From the NCBI RefSeq assembly GCF_009498455.1, contig NZ_CP045644.1, positions 6,451,001 through 6,515,000 of the forward strand: a stretch of DNA of 64,000 nt, given 5' to 3'. Positions 28,938-38,351 of this stretch are shown piece after piece. Below the pieces are notes generated by a model, which saw only the letters and a list, made by a program, of their open reading frames with translations, made no database searches and was not told the DNA's origin. Within the stretch, counting starts at the first letter, position 1, and the number at the start of each line of letters is the position of its first letter. Position numbers and translations under genes: made by a program. Source of the DNA: Variovorax paradoxus. GTDB lineage: Bacteria; Pseudomonadota; Gammaproteobacteria; Burkholderiales; Burkholderiaceae_C.

Positions 28938-30134
28938 TCAGGACTTCATCGCGCACTGCACGGCCGTGCGGTCCTGGTAGCGCTCCAGCACGGTGCCGAT
29001 CACCTTGTTGGCGATGCGCCCGCTCGCGTCCTTGGCGATCACGCGCAGGTAGTAGTTCTGGATCGGGAAGTTGTTCGACCCGTAGCGGAAGTCGCCGCGC
29101 ACCGACTTGTAGTTCGCCGCCTTTATCGCCTTGAGCAGCGCGGGCTTGTCGGCCACCTTGCCGCCGACGTCGCGCACGGCCGCATCCATCGCCATGAGCA
29201 CGTCGTAGGCCTGACCGGCATAGAACGACGGGTTACGCCCATTGTTCTGCTGACGGAACGCGGTCACGAAGCGCTGGTTGGCGGCGTTGTCGAGGTCGAA
29301 CGACCAGTGCGCGGTGTTGAACAGCCCCAGCATCGGCTCACCGACGGCGGGGATCATGTCTTCGTCGGCCGAGAAGGCGGTGGAGATCAGCGCCACGTCT
29401 TTCGACAGCCCGGCACCGACGAACTGCTTGATGAAGCTCACGCCCATGGCGCCGGGTAAAAAGAAGTACAGCGCGTCGGGCTTCGATGCGCGAATCTGCG
29501 CCAGCTCGGCCGAGTAGTCGAGCTGCCCGAGCTTGGTGTACAGCTCGTCGCCCACGCCGCCCTTGAAGGTGTGCTTGAAGCCGTTGATGGCGTCCTTGCC
29601 GCCTGGGTAGCTGGGCGCGATCATCGCGACCTTCTTGAAGCCCTTGTCCGAGGCGAACTTGCCGGCCGACTCGTAGTACGCGTCGTTCGGGTACGAGGCG
29701 CCGAAGAAGTACGGGTTGCAGCGCGCGCCCGAGTAGTCGCTCGGACCGGTGTTGCTCGACAGGTAGGGCACCTTGGCCGCGAAGAGCGGCGGGCCGACGG
29801 CCAGCGCGACCGACGAGCCGACCGGCCCGGTGAACAGGTCGATCTTGTCGCGCAGCAGCATGCGCTCGACCACCTGGCGCGCCATCTCGGGGTTGCCTGC
29901 CGTGTCGGCCTCGACGAACTCCACCGGCACGCCGCCGAGCTTGCCGCCCAGCTGCTTCATCGCGACCGCGAAGCCGGCCTTGGCCTCGGCACCGCCGACG
30001 GCGAAGGGGCCGGACAGGTCCATCGCCAGGCCGACTTTCACGGGCTGCGCGGTCTGGGCCTGTGAGGGCAATGCCAGCGCGCCCACCAGGACGGTGAGCG
30101 CGCACAAGACGGATCGGGGCGTGGCCTGCGACAT
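28938..30134 (-). CDS. ABC transporter substrate-binding protein (LivK-like)
   Basis: A 398-residue periplasmic binding protein of the Peripla_BP_6 type used for branched-chain amino acids, amides and aromatic acids. A signal peptide spans residues 1-26 (LTVLVGALALPSQAQ). Family blocks include VKVGLAMDLSGPFAVGG and FTGPVGSSVALAVGPPLF. No permease or ATPase genes adjoin it. It is divergent from the dioxygenase operon at 30322, so it may bind that operon's substrate. Confidence 0.93.
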   Translation of the reverse strand: MSQATPRSVLCALTVLVGALALPSQAQTAQPVKVGLAMDLSGPFAVGGAEAKAGFAVAMKQLGGKLGGVPVEFVEADTAGNPEMARQVVERMLLRDKIDLFTGPVGSSVALAVGPPLFAAKVPYLSSNTGPSDYSGARCNPYFFGASYPNDAYYESAGKFASDKGFKKVAMIAPSYPGGKDAINGFKHTFKGGVGDELYTKLGQLDYSAELAQIRASKPDALYFFLPGAMGVSFIKQFVGAGLSKDVALISTAFSADEDMIPAVGEPMLGLFNTAHWSFDLDNAANQRFVTAFRQQNNGRNPSFYAGQAYDVLMAMDAAVRDVGGKVADKPALLKAIKAANYKSVRGDFRYGSNNFPIQNYYLRVIAKDASGRIANKVIGTVLERYQDRTAVQCAMKS

Positions 30135-30321
30135 GAAAGATCTCCTCGGAGTGAGTTCGTTGAACGTGGGGGCAGCAGAAATTCAGGCCGCAGTCTCTGT
30201 GCGGCGGTGATGCCCCGCTATCCGTTTCGTGCGGCGCAAACCGCTGCACGAAATGGACAGACAACGCCCCGGCGCGCTCCCCAGAATCGCCGCCGACCCC
30301 ACCACTTCGAGAGACGAACCG

Positions 30322-31584
30322 ATGAGCGACACCATCGACATTCCCACCGGCGACGGCACCCAGACCTTTCGCGGCTACCTGGCCCTGCCGGCCTCGGGGC
30401 GCGGCCCCGGCATCGTGCTCTGCCAGGAGATCTTCGGCATCAACGACTACGTGCGCGAGGTGGCCGACCTCTACGCCGAAGAGGGCTACGTGGTGCTCGC
30501 GCCCGACCTGTTCTGGCGCATGGAGCCCGGCGTCGAGCTGGGCTACTCGCCCGAAGACTGGCAGCGCGCCTTCGGCTTCTTCCAGAAGTTCGACATCGAA
30601 GCCGGCGTGGCCGACGTCACGGCCAGCGTGAAGGCGCTGCGCGCGCACCCGGCCTGCACCGGCAAGGTCGGCGCGCTGGGCTTCTGCCTCGGCGGCAAGC
30701 TGGCCTACCTGGCCGCCGCGCACTCGGGCGTGGACGCGGCCGTGGGCTACTACGGCGTGGGCATCGAAGGCGCGCTCGACCTCGTGCCGAAAATCGAATG
30801 CCCGATCGCCCTGCACTTTGCGGAGCTCGACCAGTTCTGCCCGCCCGAGGCCCGCGCCCAGGTGCTCGAAGCCTTCGCCGGCAAGCCCGATGCGCAGATG
30901 TACGTCTACCCCGGCGTCGACCATGCGTTTGCGCGCACCGGCGGTGACCATTTCGACAAGCCCTCCACGCTCATGGCGCACCAGCGCTCGATGGCGCTGT
31001 TCAAAGACGCGATCGGCCCGGTGTACGACCTCTCGGCGCTGTGGGACAAGCACTGCGAGTACGAGTTCGCCACGCGCGACGTGGTCGCCACCATGGCCAC
31101 GATGGTGAGCGAGCCCTACGTGAACCACATCCCGACCATGACCGGCGGCGTGGGCGCCAAGGAACTGTCGCGCTTCTACAAGCACCACTTCATTCCGAGC
31201 ACGCCGCCCGACACGCGGCTCACACCCATTTCGCGCACCGTGGGTGCGACGCAGATCGTGGACGAGATGCTGTTCAGCTTCACCCACACGGTCGAGATCG
31301 ACTGGCTGCTGCCGGGCATCGCGCCCACCGGCAAGCCGGTGGAAATTCCGCTCGTGGCCATCGTGAAGTTCCGCGGCGACAAGCTGTACCACGAGCACAT
31401 CTACTGGGACCAGGCCAGCGTGCTGGTGCAGATCGGCCTGCTCGATCCGAAGGGCCTGCCCGTGGCCGGCGCCGAGACCGCACGCAAGCTGGTCGACGAA
31501 ACGCAGCCGTCGAACACGCTGATGCCGCGCTGGGAAAAATCGACCGGGCTTACCATCGCCGACCCGGCGCTGCCCTTGGGATGA
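30322..31584 (+). CDS. Dienelactone hydrolase fused to an NTF2/SnoaL-like domain
   Basis: A 420-residue two-domain protein. Residues 1-235 are a dienelactone hydrolase with the Cys-Asp-His triad C122 (GFCLGG), D170 (AELDQF) and H201 (GVDHAF). Residues about 240-390 look like an NTF2/SnoaL cone domain (YEFATRDVVATMATMVSEPYV, then LYHEHIYWDQASVLVQIGL). Ordinary dienelactone hydrolases are about 235 residues. It is the first gene of the oxygenase operon; its stop overlaps the reductase start. DLHs open lactone rings after ring cleavage, but no ring-cleavage gene is in this operon. Confidence 0.88.
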   Translation: MSDTIDIPTGDGTQTFRGYLALPASGRGPGIVLCQEIFGINDYVREVADLYAEEGYVVLAPDLFWRMEPGVELGYSPEDWQRAFGFFQKFDIEAGVADVTASVKALRAHPACTGKVGALGFCLGGKLAYLAAAHSGVDAAVGYYGVGIEGALDLVPKIECPIALHFAELDQFCPPEARAQVLEAFAGKPDAQMYVYPGVDHAFARTGGDHFDKPSTLMAHQRSMALFKDAIGPVYDLSALWDKHCEYEFATRDVVATMATMVSEPYVNHIPTMTGGVGAKELSRFYKHHFIPSTPPDTRLTPISRTVGATQIVDEMLFSFTHTVEIDWLLPGIAPTGKPVEIPLVAIVKFRGDKLYHEHIYWDQASVLVQIGLLDPKGLPVAGAETARKLVDETQPSNTLMPRWEKSTGLTIADPALPLG

Positions 31585-32546
31585 GCGGCGACTCCGACAT
31601 GCTGGCGCTGGTCGTGGACGCGGTCACGCCGCTCACGCCGACCATCAAGGCCTTCGTGCTGCGTTCGGCCAACGGCGAGCCCCTGCCGCCGTTCGCGCCG
31701 GGCGCGCACCTGGGCGTGCAGGTGGTGCAGACCAACGGCCACGCGGGGCAGCGCGCCTACTCGCTCGCCAAGCCGCACGACGGCTCGGACCGCTGCGAGA
31801 TCGCGGTGCTGTGCGAGCCCCAAGGCGCAGGCGGTTCGACCTGGATGCACGCGCTGCAACCCGGCGCCGCGCTGGCCGCGCACGCGCCGCGCAACGACTT
31901 CGCGCTGCACGCGGGCAACACGCCGCCGCTGCTCCTTGCGGGCGGCATCGGCATCACGCCGCTGCTGTGCATGGCGCGCTCGCTGGCGGCCGACGATCGC
32001 CCCTTCGAATTCGTCTATGCCACGCGCAGCGAGGACGCCACGGCCTACCTGCACGAGGTGCGCGCGCTCGGTGGCACGGTGGTGCACGACGGCGGCGACC
32101 CCGCGCGCGGCCTCGATCTGCGTGCCCTGCTGGCCGCGCCCGTGCCCGGCCGCCATCTGCACGTGTGCGGTCCGCGCGGCATGGTGCAGGCCGTGGTCGA
32201 CACCGCCCGCGCGCTCGGCTGGCCCGACGACCACGTGCACTTCGAACTCTTCGCCGGTGCCATCGAACAGGCGGGCGATGCGCCCTTCGAGGTGCGCACG
32301 CTGCGCTCGGGCAAGACACTCACCGTGCTGCCCGACCAGAGCCTGCTCGACGTGCTCATCGCCGCGGGCCTGGACCCGCTGTACGACTGCCGCCAGGGCG
32401 ACTGCGGCGTGTGCGTGGTCGACGTGGTCGAGGGCGTGCCCGACCACCGCGACCACAACCTCAGTCCGCGCGAGAAGGCGGACGGCAAGACCCTGTGCAC
32501 CTGCGTGTCGCGCGCGAAGACGCCGCTCCTGGTGCTCGACATCTGA
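31581..32546 (+). CDS. Phthalate-dioxygenase-type reductase (FMN, NAD, [2Fe-2S])
   Basis: A 321-residue electron-transfer protein. The N-terminal flavin domain contains RAYSLAKPHD; the NAD domain has LLAGGIGITPLLCMARSL and HVCGPRGMVQAV; the C-terminal plant-type ferredoxin has CRQGDCGVCVVDVV plus a later CTCVSRA. This order (FMN-NAD-2Fe2S) is that of PDR and VanB. It passes electrons from NADH to the Rieske oxygenase encoded next. ATGA overlap with the upstream gene. Confidence 0.93.
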   Translation: MSGDSDMLALVVDAVTPLTPTIKAFVLRSANGEPLPPFAPGAHLGVQVVQTNGHAGQRAYSLAKPHDGSDRCEIAVLCEPQGAGGSTWMHALQPGAALAAHAPRNDFALHAGNTPPLLLAGGIGITPLLCMARSLAADDRPFEFVYATRSEDATAYLHEVRALGGTVVHDGGDPARGLDLRALLAAPVPGRHLHVCGPRGMVQAVVDTARALGWPDDHVHFELFAGAIEQAGDAPFEVRTLRSGKTLTVLPDQSLLDVLIAAGLDPLYDCRQGDCGVCVVDVVEGVPDHRDHNLSPREKADGKTLCTCVSRAKTPLLVLDI

Positions 32547-32570
32547 TGACGTTTCAGGAGACCCCACCCG

Positions 32571-33938
32571 ATGAATTCCGTGATCCCCATCATCCCCATC
32601 GCGGCGACAGACCCGATCGACATCCAGTCGCTCGTGCAGCCCGACCGCGTGCACAAGCGCGTCTACACCGACCCCGCCATCTTCGAGCTGGAGATGGACC
32701 GCGTGTTCGGCCAGGCCTGGATCTACATCGGCCACGAAAGCCAGGTGCCCAAGCCCGGCGACTACTTCACCACGCGCCTGGGCCGCGAGCCCGTGGTGAT
32801 GGTGCGGCACACCGACGGCCAGGTGCATGTGATGTTCAATCGCTGCCCGCACAAGGGCGCCAAGCTCGTGCCCGACGGCAGCGGCAGCGCCGGCAAGTTC
32901 CTGCGCTGCCTGTACCACGGCTGGACCTTCAAGTGCGACGGCAGCCTGCTGTCGGTGCCGCTGCGCAGCGGCTACGAATGCACCGCGCTCGACCTGAAAG
33001 ACCCGCAGTACGGCGTGCGCAAGGTGGCGCGCGTGGCCACGCACCGCGGCTTCGTGTTCGCCAGCCTGTCGGAAGACGGGCCGGAGTTGAAAGAATTTCT
33101 GGGCGGCGTGGCCACGTCGCTCGACAACTTCTGCGACCGCGCGCCCGAGGGCGAAGTGGAAGTGGCGGGCGGCGTGCAGCGCGTGGTCCAGCGCAACAAC
33201 TGGAAGATCTTCTTCGAGAACCTGCACGACACCATCCACGCCGTGGCCACGCACGAGTCGTCGTGGCGTGCGGCCAAGGAAGAGCACGAATCGATGCCCG
33301 CCGGCACGCCCAAGCCCTTCGAGGTGGTGATCGTCGACGGCAACGGCGAACCGCTGGAGTTCTGGGAGAAGCTGGAGCTCAAGGGCTACGACCACGGCCA
33401 CGGTTTCATGGAAGGCATCTTCGTGCCGCCGACCGACCCGGTGAGCCTGGCCTACGTGGCCTCGCTCGAAGCTGCGAAGGGTGCCGAGCGTGCCGACGAG
33501 ATCCTGCGCGTGAACCGGCACAACACCATCGTGTACCCGAGCTGCTCGCCGCACACCTCGTTCCAGCAGATTCGCGTGATCCGGCCGCTGTCGGTGGACC
33601 GCACGCTGGTCGAGATCTTCAGCTTCCGGCTCAAGGGCGCGCCCGAGGCCACCTTCCAGCGCACGCTCAAGTACACCAACATCGTCAACGCGCCCTCGTC
33701 GAACGTGATGTCCGACGACCTGGAGGCCTACAACCGCGTGCAGGAAGGCCTGGGCTCCGACGGCGGCGACTGGGTCAGCATGCACCGCGCGGCCGGGCGC
33801 GACCAGCCGCTGCCGGGCGGGCGCGCATCCAACGGCAACAGCGAGATGCCCTCGCGCAACATGTTCGCGGCGTGGGCCGGGTACATGGGTGTCGACACGG
33901 GTGTCGAGACGAACGAACAGACCGGGAGCGCCGAATGA
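32571..33938 (+). CDS. Rieske ring-hydroxylating oxygenase, alpha subunit
   Basis: A 455-residue catalytic subunit. The Rieske centre is C92-P-H94 and C113-L-Y-H116-GW; the mononuclear iron site is in WKIFFENLHDTIHAVATHE. SD CAGGAG precedes the ATG. A beta subunit gene follows with ATGA overlap, so this is an alpha/beta heteromeric oxygenase fed by the upstream reductase without a separate ferredoxin. The substrate is not evident; a carboxylated or sulfonated aromatic is plausible by analogy. Confidence 0.93.
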   Translation: MNSVIPIIPIAATDPIDIQSLVQPDRVHKRVYTDPAIFELEMDRVFGQAWIYIGHESQVPKPGDYFTTRLGREPVVMVRHTDGQVHVMFNRCPHKGAKLVPDGSGSAGKFLRCLYHGWTFKCDGSLLSVPLRSGYECTALDLKDPQYGVRKVARVATHRGFVFASLSEDGPELKEFLGGVATSLDNFCDRAPEGEVEVAGGVQRVVQRNNWKIFFENLHDTIHAVATHESSWRAAKEEHESMPAGTPKPFEVVIVDGNGEPLEFWEKLELKGYDHGHGFMEGIFVPPTDPVSLAYVASLEAAKGAERADEILRVNRHNTIVYPSCSPHTSFQQIRVIRPLSVDRTLVEIFSFRLKGAPEATFQRTLKYTNIVNAPSSNVMSDDLEAYNRVQEGLGSDGGDWVSMHRAAGRDQPLPGGRASNGNSEMPSRNMFAAWAGYMGVDTGVETNEQTGSAE

Positions 33939-34423
33939 ACTTCCGCGACTGGAACGAACAGCAGGACCTCACGCAGTTCCTGCACCACGAGGCACGCCTG
34001 CTCGACGAGCACCGCTGGGACGAGTGGCAGAAGCTCTTCACGCCCGACGGCCTGTACTGGGTGCCGTTGGTGCACGGCCAGGTCGACCACCTCAACCATG
34101 CGTCGCTGTTCTGCGAGGACGCGCTGCTGCGCTCGATGCGCGCGCGGCGGCTCGAGCAGGCGCGCGCCTATTCGCAGCAGCCGCCCACACGCACCGTGCA
34201 CGTGCTGGGCAACATCGCGCTCGAGTCGCGCGACGACGATGCGGTCTGCACCGTGCGCTCGACCTTCCTGCTGCTGGAGTGGCGCAAGACCGAACAGCGC
34301 ACCTTCGGCGGCAGCGTGCGGCACACGCTGCGCCGCGCCGACGACGGCTGGCGCATCCAGACCAAGCGCATCGACCTCGTCAACTGCGACGCGCCGCACG
34401 AAGCCCTGCAGGTGTTCCTGTGA
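33935..34423 (+). CDS. Rieske ring-hydroxylating oxygenase, beta subunit
   Basis: A 162-residue small subunit with the cone-shaped SnoaL-like fold (FLHHEARLLDEHRWDEWQKLFTPDGLYWVPL, and C-terminal GGSVRHTLRRADDGWRIQTKRIDLVNCD). It is structural in alpha3beta3 oxygenases. It overlaps both the alpha gene (ATGA) and the next gene (GTGA). Confidence 0.92.
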   Translation: MNFRDWNEQQDLTQFLHHEARLLDEHRWDEWQKLFTPDGLYWVPLVHGQVDHLNHASLFCEDALLRSMRARRLEQARAYSQQPPTRTVHVLGNIALESRDDDAVCTVRSTFLLLEWRKTEQRTFGGSVRHTLRRADDGWRIQTKRIDLVNCDAPHEALQVFL

Positions 34424-35013
34424 AGGCCGCGCTGCTGGCGATGCATTACCAGAACGACGTGCTACACGTCGACGGCAAGGTGCGCGTGGGCGTGGCCGCC
34501 GACGACCCCGCGCGCCCGCGCCTCATCGCCTCGGCCGCGCGGCTCATCGCCGGTGCGCGCGCGAACGGCGTGCCGGTGATCTTCGTGCGCATCGCCTTCG
34601 CACTCGACTACGCCGACTGCCTGCGCAACTGCATGCTGTTCCGGCGCGTGGCCGAGAGCGGCGCGGTGCAGGAAGGCAGCTGGGGCGCCGGCTTCTACGA
34701 CGAACTCGCGCCGCTGCCGGGCGAAGCCGTCGTCACCCACAAGCGCAACAACCCCTTCTGGGCCAGCGGGCTCGAAGAGGCGGTGCGTGCCACCGGTGCC
34801 AGCCGCTTGTACGTGGCCGGCATCGCGACCAACCACGTCGTCGAGCACGGTGCGCGCCACGCGAGCGACCTGGGCTACGACGTGGCGGTGGTCGCCGACG
34901 CCTGCAGCACCGCGCAGGCGCACCTGCAGGCAGCGAGCCTCGAAACCCTGGCGATGCTCGCGGACGTCGTGCGCGTGGACGATGCGGTCGCGCAGATGGG
35001 AGGCCGGCCATGA
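34420..35013 (+). CDS. Isochorismatase-like hydrolase lacking the catalytic Cys
   Basis: A 197-residue isochorismatase-fold protein. The catalytic Asp (D13 in HYQNDV) and Lys (K108 in VTHKRNNPF) are present. The nucleophile position in the GxxTxxCV motif reads GIATNHVV, with Val140 in place of Cys. True isochorismatases such as EntB and PhzD also lack this Cys, whereas amidases such as PncA need it. So the protein is unlikely to be an amidase; vinyl-ether hydrolysis or a non-catalytic role is more likely. GTG start overlaps the beta-subunit stop. Confidence 0.85.
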   Translation: MKAALLAMHYQNDVLHVDGKVRVGVAADDPARPRLIASAARLIAGARANGVPVIFVRIAFALDYADCLRNCMLFRRVAESGAVQEGSWGAGFYDELAPLPGEAVVTHKRNNPFWASGLEEAVRATGASRLYVAGIATNHVVEHGARHASDLGYDVAVVADACSTAQAHLQAASLETLAMLADVVRVDDAVAQMGGRP

Positions 35014-35795
35014 CGACACTGCAAGGCAAGGTCGCGATCGTGACGGGCGCCGCCGCGCTGCTGGGCAGTGCCATCGTGCGCGCCTTCGCGCAAGCCGGTG
35101 CGCGCGTGGTGGCGGTTGACATCGACACGGCGCGCGGCGCGGCGCTGGCGGCCGACGTGGGCGCGGGCTGCCGTTTCGTCGCCTGCGACATCGCCTCGGA
35201 CGACGCGCTCGATGCGCTCGTGGCCGGCACGCTGCGCACCGAAGGCCGCATCGACTTCCTCATCAACAACGCGGTGGTTTACGGCGACGCGGGATTGAAT
35301 GCCACGCGCGCCGACTGGCTGGGCGCGCTGAACGTCAACCTGGTCTCTGGCGCGATGCTGGTGCAGAAGACCGCCGACGCGCTGGCCGCGCACGGCGGCG
35401 CCATCGTGAACATGGGCAGCGTCGGCGGCAAGTTCGGCGCGGCGGGCCGGGCGCTGTACCCGGCGGCCAAGGCGGCCACCCTGCAGCTCACGCGCAACCA
35501 GGCCGCCACGCTGGCGCCGCGGGGCGTGCGCGTGAACTCGGTGTCGCCGGGCTGGACCTGGTCGGACGCGCTGTCGCGCATGACGAACGGCGACCGTGCA
35601 CGCGCCGACCGCGTCGGCGCGCCGATGCACCCGCTGGGCCGCGTAGGCGACGGCGACGACGTGGCGCAGGTGGTGCTGTTCCTGTGCTCGGACGCGGCGC
35701 GCTTCGTCACCGGTGCGGACATCCCGGTCGATGGCGGCTTCTCGATGCTGGGGCCAGACCAGGGGCGGTCGGCGCGGGACTGGTTCGAGGCGTAG
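35010..35795 (+). CDS. SDR-family dehydrogenase
   Basis: A 261-residue short-chain dehydrogenase. The cofactor loop is VTGAAALLGSAIVRAF (TGxxxxxG), with D59-like acidic residues (VVAVDIDT) favouring NAD. The NNAV motif, catalytic Ser in NMGSVGG and YPAAK (Tyr-x3-Lys) are present. As the last gene of the oxygenase operon, it is likely the dihydrodiol (or alcohol) dehydrogenase that rearomatises the oxygenase product. Confidence 0.9.
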   Translation: MTTLQGKVAIVTGAAALLGSAIVRAFAQAGARVVAVDIDTARGAALAADVGAGCRFVACDIASDDALDALVAGTLRTEGRIDFLINNAVVYGDAGLNATRADWLGALNVNLVSGAMLVQKTADALAAHGGAIVNMGSVGGKFGAAGRALYPAAKAATLQLTRNQAATLAPRGVRVNSVSPGWTWSDALSRMTNGDRARADRVGAPMHPLGRVGDGDDVAQVVLFLCSDAARFVTGADIPVDGGFSMLGPDQGRSARDWFEA

Positions 35796-35802
35796 CAGCG
35801 GT

Positions 35803-36795
35803 TCAGCCGCGCGACTGCCGCAGCGCGCCCGGCGTGCCGCCCAGGTGGCGGCGGCACAGGCGCACGAAGTGCGACGCATCGGCCAAGCCGACGCGCAGGC
35901 CGATCTGCGCCACGCTCAGGCGATCGAAGCGCGCATCGGCCAGCATGCGCTGCGCCACCTGCATGCGGCAGGCGGCCAATGCGTTCGCGAAGGTGGTGGC
36001 GCCTTCCCCTGCTCCACCGCCTTCCGCGAGGCAGCGGTGCAGGCTGCGCTCCGAAATACCGAGCCCCTGCGCCACGGCCGCGGCCGTGAGGCCCGGCTCG
36101 GCGTGGCGCTCGCGCGTGGCGTCGCGCACACGCTGGCGCAAGGCCGCGCGGCCACAGGCGTCGGGCACCGCCACGCCAGGACCGAGTGCCAAGGCCAGCA
36201 ACCCACCGAGCTGGTCGGCCAGCAACGCCGCCGGCAGCGGCGGCCGCAGGGCCACTTCAGGCGACAGCGCCCGGGCAAAGCTGCTGAGCGCCGCGCCCCA
36301 GCCGCTGTGCCCGTCGATGCGGCGCGCCACGTGATCGCCGGCATCGGGCAGCCACGACTCGACCCACGCGGTCGACAACTCGATCGACACGGTGTCGGCC
36401 GACTGCTGCAGGTGGAAGGCGTAGCAGCGCCGCGAATCGACCAGCACCGCGTCGCCGGGCAGCAGGCGCGCCGAGCGTTCCTCCTGCACCGCGACCCAGG
36501 GCGAGTCGGCCTTGCACAGCAGGTAGTAGTAGTTCTGGCGGCTGTGGGCGATGGCGCGGCGCGTGCGGTACACGTCTTGCGCGCTGCCGCGCACCCGGTT
36601 CACGTGCAGCGGCCCGAGCGGTGCGGATTCGAGCGAGGCGCCGAAGCCGCCGCTCACCGGGCTGCTCACGTCCATCTCGAGAAAGCCCTCGCAGACCGCG
36701 CCGATCCAGTAGTCCAGCCGCTGCGGCGGCGGCACCGCGTCGGTCGACCAGGTGTGGATCGCGGCAGGGGTTGCGGGCATGGCGGCGGAAGTCAT
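35803..36795 (-). CDS. AraC-family regulator (FeaR/AraC_binding_2 type)
   Basis: A 330-residue regulator with an N-terminal AraC_binding_2 sensor (residues about 35-190; RQNYYYLLCKADSPWVAVQ) and a C-terminal double HTH (GLGISERSLHRCLAEGG and SVAQIGLRVGLADASHFVRLCRRHLGGTP). ATG 36795 is the family-like start; an upstream Met adds 28 unrelated residues. It is convergent with the oxygenase operon (7 nt between stops) and is its likely activator. Confidence 0.88.
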   Translation of the reverse strand: MTSAAMPATPAAIHTWSTDAVPPPQRLDYWIGAVCEGFLEMDVSSPVSGGFGASLESAPLGPLHVNRVRGSAQDVYRTRRAIAHSRQNYYYLLCKADSPWVAVQEERSARLLPGDAVLVDSRRCYAFHLQQSADTVSIELSTAWVESWLPDAGDHVARRIDGHSGWGAALSSFARALSPEVALRPPLPAALLADQLGGLLALALGPGVAVPDACGRAALRQRVRDATRERHAEPGLTAAAVAQGLGISERSLHRCLAEGGGAGEGATTFANALAACRMQVAQRMLADARFDRLSVAQIGLRVGLADASHFVRLCRRHLGGTPGALRQSRG

Positions 36796-36926
36796 TCCGC
36801 CAACATAGCCAGCCCCGACCCGTTTGCCAAGCGGGTATAGACGCCCTCCGACGCCGCGCCGCGCGGGCGCCCGGCACAATCACCGGCTACTTTTTCCAAC
36901 TGCACATGCACGAAGGGCCCGCACAC

Positions 36927-38351
36927 ATGAGCAAGCAGCAAAGCGATTTCGGATTGATCGGCCTGGCCGTGATGGGACAGAACCTGGTGCTGAACGTGGA
37001 AAGCCGCGGCTTCCAGGTCAGCGTCTACAACCGCACCGAGGCCACCACCGAGGCCTTCATTGCACAGAACCCGGGCAAGAAGCTCGTGGGCGCCAAGACG
37101 CTCGAGGAGTTCGTTCAAAGCCTGGCCAAGCCCCGCAAGATCCAGATCATGGTGAAGGCCGGCGCGCCGGTCGACCAGGTGATCGAGCAACTGATTCCCC
37201 TGCTCGAGAAAGACGACATCGTCATCGACGGCGGCAACAGCCTGTACACCGACACCGAACGCCGCGACGCCTACCTGGCGACCAAGGGCCTGCGCTTCAT
37301 CGGCGCGGGCGTGTCGGGCGGCGAAGAAGGCGCGCGCAAGGGGCCGTCGATCATGCCGGGCGGGCCGCTCTCGACCTGGGAGGTGATGAAGCCGATCTTC
37401 GAGAGCATCGCGGCCAAGGTGGACGGCGAGCCCTGCGTGATCCACATCGGTCCGGGCGGCGCGGGCCACTACGTGAAGATGGTGCACAACGGCATCGAGT
37501 ACGGCGACATGCAGCTGATCTGCGAGGCCTACAGCCTGTTCAAGGCCGCGGGATTCACGACCGACGAGATGGCCGCGATCTTCAACGAATGGAACGAGGG
37601 CGAGCTGCAGAGCTACCTGATCCAGATCACCGCCAAGGCGCTCGAACAGAAAGACCCGGAAACCGGCCAGCCGGTGGTCGACGTCATTCTCGACAAGGCA
37701 GGCCAGAAGGGCACGGGCCAGTGGACGCTGCTGAATGCGGCCGAGAACGCGGTGGTCATCAGCACCATCAACGCCGCGGTCGAGGCGCGCGTGCTGTCGT
37801 CGCAGAAGAAGGCGCGCGTGGCGGCCAGCCAGCTGCTGCACGGGCCGGTGCCCGCGCTGTCGCTCGAGAAGCAGGCCCTCGTGGCCAAGGTGCACGATGC
37901 GCTCTATGCCTCGAAGGTCATCAGCTACACGCAGGGCTTCGACCTCATCCAGACAATGGGCGAAAAGAAGGGCTGGAAGCTCGACCTCGCGGGCATCGCG
38001 TCGATCTGGCGCGGCGGCTGCATCATCCGCGCGCGCTTTCTGAACCGCATCACCGACGCCTTCCGCACCGACCCGGCGCTGGGCAACCTGATGCTCGACC
38101 CGTTCTTTCAGGACCTGCTGAACCGCACGCAGCAGAACTGGCGCGAGGTGGTGGCACTGGCGGTGAGCAATGGCATCCCGGTGCCGGCCTTCAGCGCCTC
38201 GCTGGCCTACTACGACAGCTACCGCACGGCACGGCTGAGCGCGAACCTGCTGCAGGCGCAGCGCGACTTCTTCGGAGCGCACACGTACGAGCGCGTGGAC
38301 AAGCCTGAAGGCCAGTTCTTCCACACGGACTGGCCCGAAGTCATCGAGTAA
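36927..38351 (+). CDS. gnd: 6-phosphogluconate dehydrogenase, decarboxylating
   Basis: A 474-residue NADP enzyme of the oxidative pentose phosphate pathway (6-phosphogluconate to ribulose-5-phosphate and CO2). The nucleotide loop is GLAVMGQNLVLNVESRG; the signature VSGGEEGARKGPSIMPGG and the substrate loop ILDKAGQKGTGQWT are intact. The length is near E. coli Gnd (468). ATG 36927 gives the family start; ATG 36906 is an upstream alternative. It is not linked functionally to its neighbours. Confidence 0.97.
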   Translation: MSKQQSDFGLIGLAVMGQNLVLNVESRGFQVSVYNRTEATTEAFIAQNPGKKLVGAKTLEEFVQSLAKPRKIQIMVKAGAPVDQVIEQLIPLLEKDDIVIDGGNSLYTDTERRDAYLATKGLRFIGAGVSGGEEGARKGPSIMPGGPLSTWEVMKPIFESIAAKVDGEPCVIHIGPGGAGHYVKMVHNGIEYGDMQLICEAYSLFKAAGFTTDEMAAIFNEWNEGELQSYLIQITAKALEQKDPETGQPVVDVILDKAGQKGTGQWTLLNAAENAVVISTINAAVEARVLSSQKKARVAASQLLHGPVPALSLEKQALVAKVHDALYASKVISYTQGFDLIQTMGEKKGWKLDLAGIASIWRGGCIIRARFLNRITDAFRTDPALGNLMLDPFFQDLLNRTQQNWREVVALAVSNGIPVPAFSASLAYYDSYRTARLSANLLQAQRDFFGAHTYERVDKPEGQFFHTDWPEVIE

